A stretch of DNA of 5,841 nucleotides from an uncultured Eubacteriales bacterium (GTDB taxonomy: Bacteria > Bacillota > Clostridia > Oscillospirales > UBA644): contig CAKSQP010000091.1 in the NCBI GenBank assembly GCA_934486965.1, positions 1 through 5,841 of the forward strand. The letters run 5' to 3'. The notes below the pieces were generated by a model. The model saw nothing but the letters and a program-made list of their open reading frames with translations, was not told where the DNA came from and did no database searches. Of the stretch, positions 1 to 4,804 are shown piece after piece (position 1 is the stretch's first letter; each line of letters opens with the position of its first letter). The position numbers and the translations under genes are program-made.

Positions 1-637
1 CTTCTATCCTTATCGCCTGAAAGACTCTTTTGGCGGGGTGCTGTTTTTCCCTTAAAGCCGCCTGAGGCATCGCTTTTTTTATTATTTCGACAAGTTCCCC
101 CGTCGTTTCGATTTTTTTTGTTTCACGCGCGCCGACTATCCCTGCGGCGATCCTTCTCGAATACTTTTCTTCCCCGTATTCAAAGAATATCTTTGCAAGC
201 CTGTCCGCGGAATATCCGTTGACTACGTCCTTTGCGGAAAAACCGCTTTCTCCGTCCATTCTCATATCAAGCGGCGCGTTCTGCATATATGAAAAGCCGC
301 GTGACGCGTCGTCAAGTTGATGGGAAGAGACGCCGAGGTCGGCAAGAATTCCGTCGGCAAATATCCCTTTTTCTTTGAGAATTTCGGGGATATTCGCGAA
401 TTCCGAATGAATTATCTCTATATTTTTATCTGAATTTTCAAATCTTTTTTTGCAGGCGGCAATCGCCTCTTCGTCGCGGTCGACGCAGATAAGGCGTCCT
501 TTTTCGGAAAGTCTTTCGGCAATAGCCGCGGAATGGTTTCCTCCGCCCGCCGTCCCGTCGACGTATATCCCGTCGGGATCTATATTCAAAGCGTCTATCG
601 TCTCGCTTAAAAGCACGGGTATGTGTGAAAATTCCAT
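1..637 (-). CDS. rsmH: 16S rRNA (cytosine-1402-N4)-methyltransferase RsmH (MraW), 3' end cut by window edge
   Basis: RsmH is a cytoplasmic SAM-dependent enzyme that N4-methylates C1402 of 16S rRNA in the decoding centre. The frame is open from ATG at 637 to the left edge, giving 212 residues; the family is usually about 310, so roughly the last 100 residues lie outside. Visible family marks are the N-terminal HIPVLLSE (residues 5-12), the SAM-binding loop VDGTAGGGNHS (26-36), the second-strand acidic segment ICVDRDEEA, the LADLGVSSHQLDDASRGFS block, PLDMRMD at 122-128, and an HPAKRVFQAIRIE stretch at the cut end. The start is supported by AGGTGA four bases upstream, which overlaps the mraZ stop codon. 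It lies 8 bp after mraZ in the standard mraZ-rsmH order and is almost certainly co-transcribed with it. The Asn in GGGNHS, where a Gly is more common, is a small variation. Family assignment is very secure. Confidence 0.96.
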   Translation of the reverse strand, partial: MEFSHIPVLLSETIDALNIDPDGIYVDGTAGGGNHSAAIAERLSEKGRLICVDRDEEAIAACKKRFENSDKNIEIIHSEFANIPEILKEKGIFADGILADLGVSSHQLDDASRGFSYMQNAPLDMRMDGESGFSAKDVVNGYSADRLAKIFFEYGEEKYSRRIAAGIVGARETKKIETTGELVEIIKKAMPQAALREKQHPAKRVFQAIRIE

Positions 638-645
638 ATCGTCAC

Positions 646-1092
646 CTAAAAGCGGAAACCGTTTTTGGAAAGAGCCTCGCGCATGGCGTCTCTCGACGCT
701 GCGGTAACGGTATTTCTTTCTTTCCATCTTGCCGTATCCCATATATTGAGGAATTTGCCGAGGCCTACGACCGACACCTCTTTGGTGAGGTTCGCTTCTT
801 CTCTCAGATTTGCGGGAATGGCAATTCTGCCCTGTCCGTCTATATCGGAATAAGTGGCGTTCGCGACGAAATATTCGGTTATCATCGAGGCTTCCGCGAA
901 GGACTGCTCGGAGATCCCCTCAAGGAACCTGTCCCATTCATCTTCGGGCATTACCATAAGGCAATCATACATTCCTCTGGTTATTACCACGGTCTTATTT
1001 TCGGGAGAAAATTGCTCGCGATGTTTTACGGGCAAGAACATTCTTCCTTTTGCGTCGAGCGTATGCTGGAAATTTCCGACGAAACGGTACAA
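646..1092 (-). CDS. mraZ: MraZ, transcriptional regulator of the division and cell-wall cluster (TTG start)
   Basis: MraZ is a nucleoid-associated DNA-binding protein that forms oligomeric rings and binds repeats upstream of its own gene, controlling the dcw operon. The 148-residue product has the two AbrB-like half-domains typical of the family, each marked by its signature: DAKGR at residues 13-17 and DGQGR at 85-89, each followed by a hydrophobic-Pro stretch (MFLPVKHRE and IAIPANLRE). The length fits the usual 140-150. I chose TTG at 1092 because the homologous N-terminus (YRFVGNFQHTLDAKGR) begins there and a strong AGGGAGGTG ribosome site lies six bases upstream. The frame stays open to 1194, but those extra codons would fall on the promoter and the MraZ boxes and have no family match. 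rsmH follows after 8 bp. Family assignment is very secure; the start is well supported. Confidence 0.95.
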   Translation of the reverse strand: MYRFVGNFQHTLDAKGRMFLPVKHREQFSPENKTVVITRGMYDCLMVMPEDEWDRFLEGISEQSFAEASMITEYFVANATYSDIDGQGRIAIPANLREEANLTKEVSVVGLGKFLNIWDTARWKERNTVTAASRDAMREALSKNGFRF

Positions 1093-1098
1093 TATTCT

Positions 1099-1107
1099 CA
1101 CCTCCCT
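1099..1107 (-). promoter_or_regulatory. Ribosome binding site that fixes the mraZ TTG start
   Basis: On the minus strand AGGGAGGTG sits six bases (AGAATA) before TTG at 1092. It is a near-perfect Shine-Dalgarno sequence, and no comparable site stands before the upstream in-frame ATG at 1164. It therefore decides the start codon of mraZ. Confidence 0.85.
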
Positions 1108-1117
1108 TTCAAAATCG

Positions 1118-1163
1118 CACCACTTTACTCCACATTCATAATACTTTAACCCACTTTGCTCCA
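1118..1163 (-). promoter_or_regulatory. MraZ-type box array (phased TGG / AAAGTGG repeats)
   Basis: Read on the minus strand, TGG occurs with first bases at 1163, 1153, 1132 and 1122, with a degenerate TAT in the intermediate slot at 1143. Spacings are therefore 10, 10, 11 and 10 bp, one helical turn each. AAAG precedes three of the slots, giving AAAGTGG at 1157-1151, AAAGTAT at 1147-1141 and AAAGTGG at 1126-1120. MraZ in studied bacteria binds tandem GTGG/TGGG-type repeats of this pitch at its own promoter. The array starts just downstream of the -10 box and covers the predicted transcription start, so binding should block initiation or early elongation. The repeats are seen directly; MraZ as ligand is inferred from family knowledge and position. 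Confidence 0.82.
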
Positions 1164-1165
1164 TT

Positions 1166-1194
1166 ATGATAACATAATTACTGCCGTAAGTCAA
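1166..1194 (-). promoter_or_regulatory. Sigma-A type promoter for mraZ-rsmH
   Basis: On the minus strand TTGACT (1194-1189) and TATCAT (1171-1166) are separated by exactly 17 bp. Each hexamer matches the vegetative consensus at five of six bases. Transcription would start near 1159, giving a leader of about 67 nt before the mraZ TTG. The MraZ boxes begin three bases downstream of the -10. Confidence 0.85.
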
Positions 1195-1201
1195 TAGGTA
1201 T

Positions 1202-1219
1202 TTGCAAAAAATTTTGCAA
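1202..1219. repeat. AT-rich 18-bp palindrome upstream of the mraZ -35
   Basis: TTGCAAAA and TTTTGCAA are perfect inverted arms separated by AA. It sits 7 bp upstream of the mraZ -35 box, where an A/T-rich UP element or an operator could lie. The ligand is unknown. A terminator role is unlikely, since no gene runs into this point from either side. Confidence 0.6.
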
Positions 1220-1231
1220 TTTCGGAATTTT

Positions 1232-1249
1232 TTTTGTCAAATTTTGTCA
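1232..1249. repeat. Direct repeat of TTTTGTCA with 10-bp pitch
   Basis: TTTTGTCA occurs at 1232-1239 and again at 1242-1249, exactly one helical turn apart, between the two divergent promoters. Same-face spacing is typical of protein-binding sites, but the sequence is simple and AT-rich and chance cannot be excluded. Confidence 0.4.
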
Positions 1250-1267
1250 CCTACCGAATATCGGGAC

Positions 1268-1282
1268 AATATTTCGAATATT
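1268..1282. repeat. Small palindrome upstream of the polA promoter
   Basis: AATATT arms flank TCG (1268-1273 and 1277-1282), 12 bp upstream of the polA -35. A second small dyad, CCGA-ATA-TCGG, lies just before it at about 1255-1265. Both could be operator half-sites, or simply AT-rich intergenic sequence. Confidence 0.35.
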
Positions 1283-1294
1283 TGAGAGTTTCTA

Positions 1295-1323
1295 TTGAAA
1301 AAAACGGCAGAATAATGTATAAT
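1295..1323 (+). promoter_or_regulatory. Sigma-A type promoter for the polA operon
   Basis: TTGAAA (1295-1300) and a perfect TATAAT (1318-1323) are separated by exactly 17 bp. Transcription should begin near 1330, leaving a leader of about 145 nt before the polA ATG. This is the only strong plus-strand promoter seen in the window and probably serves all four downstream genes. Confidence 0.88.
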
Positions 1324-1395
1324 AGGAGCAGAAAGTTTTGCTTCGCAATCCTTCACGGCTGCCGCCTTCCGTGCCCCACGCACGCTGCTCCTATT
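1321..1395 (+). other. GC-rich potential hairpin element in the polA promoter/leader
   Basis: AATAGGAGCAG at 1321-1331 is a perfect 11-base inverted match to CTGCTCCTATT at 1385-1395. Between them lie three short stems: TTGC/GCAA with a TTC loop (1338-1348), CACGG/CCGTG (1354-1358 with 1369-1373) and CGTGC/GCACG with a CCCAC loop (1370-1374 with 1380-1384). The last two share bases 1370-1373 and so exclude each other. The left outer arm begins inside the -10 box, so a transcript starting near 1330 would lack most of it. The outer pair may therefore act as DNA (two inverted operator sites 64 bp apart) rather than as RNA. I recognise no known RNA family. A small mobile palindromic repeat is another possibility. 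Confidence 0.55.
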
Positions 1396-1409
1396 GACGG
1401 CAGGAAATC

Positions 1410-1428
1410 TTTCAGAACAACTCTGAAA
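1410..1428 (+). other. Stem-loop in the polA 5' leader
   Basis: TTTCAGA and TCTGAAA form a perfect 7-bp stem around the loop ACAAC. It ends 46 bases before the polA ATG and is not followed by a T run, so it is not an intrinsic terminator. It may stabilise the leader or affect translation; its role is unknown. Confidence 0.5.
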
Positions 1429-1474
1429 TACAAATCGCTTATTTTTCGATATATTTATATAGGTTTGGTGGATT

Positions 1475-3943
1475 ATGAAATTTTTGATAATAGACGGTAA
1501 CAGTATTCTGAACAGAAGTTTTTACGGAATAAGAGAACTTCGCAGTTCCAAAGGCGTTCCGACAAACGCCGTTTACGGTTTTTTCAATATCTTAAATAAA
1601 CATATCGAAGAAGAAAAGCCCGACAAAATCGCCGTCGCGTTCGACCTTAAGGAAAAGACGCACAGGCACAAGATGTACGACGGATACAAAGCCACCCGTT
1701 CGGCTACCCCCGAGGATCTTCTCGTGCAGTTTCCGATAACAAAAGACATTCTGCGCGCAATGGGGATCGCCGTCCTTGAAAAACCGGGAATCGAAGCGGA
1801 CGACATAATAGGAATAGTAAGCAGATACTGCGACGAGCACGGCGACCGCTGCGTTATAGTCACGGGAGACCGCGACTCTTTCCAGTTGATAAGCGACACC
1901 ACCGTAGTAAAACTTGCGGCGACAAAACAGGATATTCTTTTCGACAAAGCGGCTCTGAAAGAGAAATACGGACTTGAGCCCGACAGAATGACCGACCTCA
2001 AGGCGCTTATGGGCGACAGCAGTGACAATATCCCCGGAATAAAAGGCGTCGGAGAGAAAACGGCGCTGTCTCTTCTTGAAAAATATCAGACTCTCGACGG
2101 TATCTACGAACACGCGGACGAGATAAAGGGGAGCCTCGGCGAAAAAATACGCAACGGCAAAGACAGCGCATATTTAAGTCTCGAACTCGGAAAGATACTG
2201 CGCAGCGGCGATATAGGAACGGATATAGAAAAGATAACTCCTCCCCACCCCGACGGAAAGAAACTTGCCGAAATATTTTCGGAACTCGAACTCCGTTCTC
2301 TCGCAAAAAAATACTCCGCCGAAGAAGAGACCGAACCGACCGTAACGGAAACGGAAATATCCGAAGAGACGGCAGGATTCTATGACGGAGACAAAGTCTT
2401 TTCGGTTATTGAAAACGACGGAAGACATCTCGTTTCGGACGGGACGACCGTTTGCGTTCTCTCTTCTCTTTCGAAACTTGACGGCAAAAAAATAATAGCG
2501 CACGGCTCGAAAAAAATATATCTCGAAGCCCTTGACGAAAAAGTTTCGGTAAATATCGTTTTCGACACACTGCTTGCGGCATATATCCTCAATCCGTCCG
2601 AGACGAATTATTCTGCGGACAGGCTGTTTTCCGAATTTCTTTCCGAGAAACGCAACCCTGCGGGAATTGCCGTCGGACTTTTCCGACTTGCGGATAAAAT
2701 GAAAGAAAAACTCGAAGAGAACGGCGAAACGTCCGTTTTTTCCGATATAGAAATGCCCCTTTCTTCGGTCCTTGCCGAAATGGAGCATATCGGGTTCAGA
2801 GCCGACAGGAATTTTATCGAAGAATTCGGCAGAAGCATAGACGCCGAAATTTCCGCTGCGGAAGAAGAAATTTACAGGTTTGCGGGAAAGGAATTCAATA
2901 TAAATTCGACAAAGCAACTCGGAGCGGTCCTTTTCGAAGAACTTCTGCTTCCCTGCCGAAAAAAGACGAAAACGGGCTATTCGACAGATAACGAAGTGCT
3001 TGAATCCCTTGCGGGATTTCACCCGATAGTCGACAATATCATAATTTACAGAAAACTGACGAAACTGAAATCGACATACGTCGAAGGACTTATAAAAACG
3101 ATAGCGGACGACGGAAGAATTCACTCGAAATTCACACAGACAGTGACCCAGACAGGCAGAATAAGCAGCATTGAACCCAACCTGCAAAATATCCCCGTAC
3201 GCACGGAACTCGGCAGACAACTCCGAAAAGCATTCATTGCGGAAGACGGAAACCTGCTTATCGACGCAGACTATTCGCAGATAGAACTTCGCCTGCTTGC
3301 ACATATTTCGGGAGACGAAACGATGCGAAAGGCGTTCTGCGACGGAGTTGACATTCATACCGTCACCGCCTCCGAGATATTCGGACTGCCGAAGGAAATG
3401 GTGACAGCCGAAATGAGAAGCAGGGCAAAGACCGTCAATTTCGGAATAGTCTACGGGATCGGAGAATTTTCCCTTTCAAAAGACCTGAAAATTCCGAGAA
3501 AAGAAGCGAAAAGATATATAGAGAGTTATCTTGCAACTTATTCGGGCGTCGACGCATATATGAAAAAGGCGGTCGAAAAAGCGCAGGAGACGGGGTATGT
3601 GGAAACGCTTTTCGGAAGACGGAGATACGTTCCCGAACTGTTTTCGAAAAATAAGCAGATACAGGCGTTCGGACACAGAGTCTGCCGCAACACTCCGATA
3701 CAGGGGACTGCCGCCGACCTGATAAAACTCGCAATGATAAGAGTTTCCGAAAGGCTGAAAAGGGAAATTCCCGAGGCGAAACTCATCTTACAGGTCCACG
3801 ACGAACTGATAGTCGAGGCGCCCGAAGAAAAAGCGAATGCGGCGGCTGAAATTCTGAAAAGCGAAATGGAAAACGTCGCAGCACTCTCCGTCCCGCTCGT
3901 CGCCGACGTCGGAACGGGAAAAACATGGTACGAGGCTCACTGA
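1475..3943 (+). CDS. polA: DNA polymerase I with 5' nuclease and polymerase domains; 3'-5' exonuclease site degenerate
   Basis: Pol I removes RNA primers and fills gaps during Okazaki-fragment maturation and excision repair. The product is 822 residues, a little shorter than the usual 870-930. Residues 1 to about 290 are the 5' nuclease: D7, D57, EADD at 107-110, TGDRD at 130-134 and GDSSDN at 180-185 are all present. Residues about 295-455 correspond to the proofreading domain but lack the DxE motif and the final YxxxD motif; only FDT at 363-365 remains, so 3'-5' proofreading should be lost, as in several Bacillota Pol I enzymes. The polymerase domain is intact: TQTGRISS from 558, motif A DADYSQIE with catalytic D599, O-helix R648/K652/F656/Y660, and motif C HDE at 775-777. 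ATG at 1475 is preceded by GGTGG. The stop overlaps the next gene's ATG by one base. Confidence 0.98.
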   Translation: MKFLIIDGNSILNRSFYGIRELRSSKGVPTNAVYGFFNILNKHIEEEKPDKIAVAFDLKEKTHRHKMYDGYKATRSATPEDLLVQFPITKDILRAMGIAVLEKPGIEADDIIGIVSRYCDEHGDRCVIVTGDRDSFQLISDTTVVKLAATKQDILFDKAALKEKYGLEPDRMTDLKALMGDSSDNIPGIKGVGEKTALSLLEKYQTLDGIYEHADEIKGSLGEKIRNGKDSAYLSLELGKILRSGDIGTDIEKITPPHPDGKKLAEIFSELELRSLAKKYSAEEETEPTVTETEISEETAGFYDGDKVFSVIENDGRHLVSDGTTVCVLSSLSKLDGKKIIAHGSKKIYLEALDEKVSVNIVFDTLLAAYILNPSETNYSADRLFSEFLSEKRNPAGIAVGLFRLADKMKEKLEENGETSVFSDIEMPLSSVLAEMEHIGFRADRNFIEEFGRSIDAEISAAEEEIYRFAGKEFNINSTKQLGAVLFEELLLPCRKKTKTGYSTDNEVLESLAGFHPIVDNIIIYRKLTKLKSTYVEGLIKTIADDGRIHSKFTQTVTQTGRISSIEPNLQNIPVRTELGRQLRKAFIAEDGNLLIDADYSQIELRLLAHISGDETMRKAFCDGVDIHTVTASEIFGLPKEMVTAEMRSRAKTVNFGIVYGIGEFSLSKDLKIPRKEAKRYIESYLATYSGVDAYMKKAVEKAQETGYVETLFGRRRYVPELFSKNKQIQAFGHRVCRNTPIQGTAADLIKLAMIRVSERLKREIPEAKLILQVHDELIVEAPEEKANAAAEILKSEMENVAALSVPLVADVGTGKTWYEAH

Positions 3944-4380
3944 TGAAGATATTATTCGTTTGCACAGGCAATACCTGCCGAAGTCCGATGGCGGAGGCTT
4001 TCGCAAAAAAAGAGGCGGAAAACCGACACCTCGACATCGGTGCGGAAAGCGCCGGTATAATGACGGCTGACGGACTTCCCGCATCGGAAAACGCCGTTGC
4101 GGTATTGAAAAAAGAAGGTATCGACCTTTCAGCCTTTAAGTCGTCAAGACTCACAAAAGAAAAAGCGGAAACTTCGGACTTAATTCTTACAATGACCGAG
4201 GAACAATGCCTCTGTCTGAGGTCTGCTTTCCCCGATAAGAAAGTTTTCTGCCTTAAAAATTCGGACATTTCCGACCCTTACGGAAAAAGTCCGACGGAAT
4301 ACGAAAAATGCGCGGAGGAAATAAAAGCGGCGGTAAGCGCCGTCTTTGACAAACTTGAAAATGACGGGAAACGCAGTTGA
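3943..4380 (+). CDS. Low-molecular-weight protein phosphatase, probably YwlE-like protein-arginine phosphatase
   Basis: This 145-residue cytoplasmic enzyme belongs to the low-molecular-weight tyrosine phosphatase fold. The P-loop VCTGNTCRSP (residues 6-15) holds the nucleophile C7 and the phosphate-binding R13. The general acid is D111 in DPYG. Thr at position 11 is the residue that, in B. subtilis YwlE, favours phosphoarginine; tyrosine-specific relatives usually have Ile or another larger residue there. YwlE reverses arginine phosphorylation made by the McsB kinase, so an arginine phosphatase role is a reasonable inference; no kinase is visible here. I chose ATG at 3943, which overlaps the polA stop as TGATG and has GAGG seven bases upstream. 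An in-frame ATG at 3925 would add six unconserved residues. The 3' end overlaps rimI by 20 bases, so coupled translation is likely. Fold is secure, substrate less so. Confidence 0.9.
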   Translation: MKILFVCTGNTCRSPMAEAFAKKEAENRHLDIGAESAGIMTADGLPASENAVAVLKKEGIDLSAFKSSRLTKEKAETSDLILTMTEEQCLCLRSAFPDKKVFCLKNSDISDPYGKSPTEYEKCAEEIKAAVSAVFDKLENDGKRS

Positions 4381-4804
4381 ATCCGATATAAAAAATATCG
4401 CCGAAACCGAAAAAAGTTCTTTTTCGATACCGCTGTCCGAAAAAGAACTCAGTGAAATGTTAAAAAATCCGCTTTACCGCATAATTACGGCAAAAGACGG
4501 AAAAGAATATGCAGGACACGCCGTTTTTCTGATAACGGAAAATGTTGCGGAGATCGTCTCCGTCGCAGTACCGGAAAGTAAAAGAAAACGGGGTTTCGGG
4601 CAGGAAATCATCGAAAAAATCAAAAACGTCTGCAAAGAAGAAAACATTTCCGAAATTCTTCTTGAGGTCCGGATCTCTAACCTCGCCGCAATAGCCCTCT
4701 ATGAAAAACACAGATTTGAAAAAATCGCCCGCAGACCGCATTTTTACGAGAAGCCCGATGAAGACGCCTACACTATGAAATACGAATTGGAGAAAACCAA
4801 ATGA
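4361..4804 (+). CDS. rimI: Ribosomal-protein-alanine N-acetyltransferase RimI (GNAT family)
   Basis: RimI uses acetyl-CoA to acetylate an N-terminal Ala, classically of ribosomal protein bS18. The 147-residue product is a single GNAT domain. It has the N-terminal ESDIKNIAETEKSSF pattern (about residues 7-21), the acetyl-CoA pyrophosphate loop RKRGFG at 75-80, LLEVRISN at 100-107 (E102 and N107 are conserved positions), ALYEKHRF, and the RimI-like C-terminus PHFYEKPDEDAYTMKYEL. The usual Gly in YEKxGF is Arg here. ATG at 4361 fits the family start and overlaps the upstream gene by 20 bases; a TTG at 4346 is in frame but has no ribosome site. No clear Shine-Dalgarno precedes 4361, so translation probably relies on coupling. 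The stop overlaps tsaD by four bases (ATGA), a pairing seen in many bacteria. Other GNAT activities cannot be fully excluded. Confidence 0.9.
   Translation: MTGNAVESDIKNIAETEKSSFSIPLSEKELSEMLKNPLYRIITAKDGKEYAGHAVFLITENVAEIVSVAVPESKRKRGFGQEIIEKIKNVCKEENISEILLEVRISNLAAIALYEKHRFEKIARRPHFYEKPDEDAYTMKYELEKTK

Larger units (their letters stand above)
1182..1403. repeat. Three copies of a CTATTGA...CGGCAG segment in the divergent region
   Basis: The pair CTATTGA followed by CGGCAG occurs three times. Copy one is on the minus strand at 1198-1182, with 4 bases between the parts, and contains the mraZ -35. Copy two is on the plus strand at 1292-1310, with 6 bases between, and contains the polA -35. 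Copy three is on the plus strand at 1391-1403 with no gap, in the polA leader. Copies one and two are also each followed by a similar -10 region and by GGAGCA then AAAGT. The matches are direct; common origin or shared regulation is inference, since part of the likeness is forced by -35 consensus. Confidence 0.6.

Noticed and set aside
625..1149. Plus-strand frames opposite mraZ
   Set aside because: They are antisense to a clear mraZ with both AbrB signatures and end in its operator; they are shadows.
1244..1272. Second plus-strand promoter (TTGTCA, 17 bp, CAATAT)
   Set aside because: The -10 matches poorly, and a far better promoter lies about 50 bp downstream.
1321..1395. Minus-strand reading as a small SRP (4.5S) RNA, because of GGAAGG and GGCAGCC segments
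   Set aside because: The CC-GGAA-GG tetraloop stem does not pair here and the 5' side of the conserved internal loop is missing. The promoter also faces the other way.
1304..1403. A mobile miniature element with terminal inverted repeats and ACGGCAG as target duplication
   Set aside because: The ACGGCAG copies are not equally placed next to the inverted repeat: 10 bases away on the left and one on the right. They are better explained as part of the repeated promoter block. No other copy is visible in the window.
1394..1422. TTGACG in the polA leader as a further -35 box
   Set aside because: No -10-like hexamer lies 16-18 bp downstream.
1234..1500. 88-codon plus-strand frame between the divergent promoters
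   Set aside because: It runs across the polA promoter, the palindromic leader and into polA in another frame. It has no ribosome site and no family resemblance.
2174..3358. Long minus-strand open frame (394 codons) opposite polA
   Set aside because: It is antisense to the most conserved part of polA. Its translation is rich in Phe, Arg, Val and Tyr as expected from a codon-biased shadow, and it has no recognisable motif and no promoter.
3925..3942. Earlier ATG for the phosphatase gene
   Set aside because: It adds MVRGSL before the conserved MKILFVCTGNT start and overlaps polA by 19 bases. The start at 3943 has GAGG at good spacing and the usual TGATG coupling.
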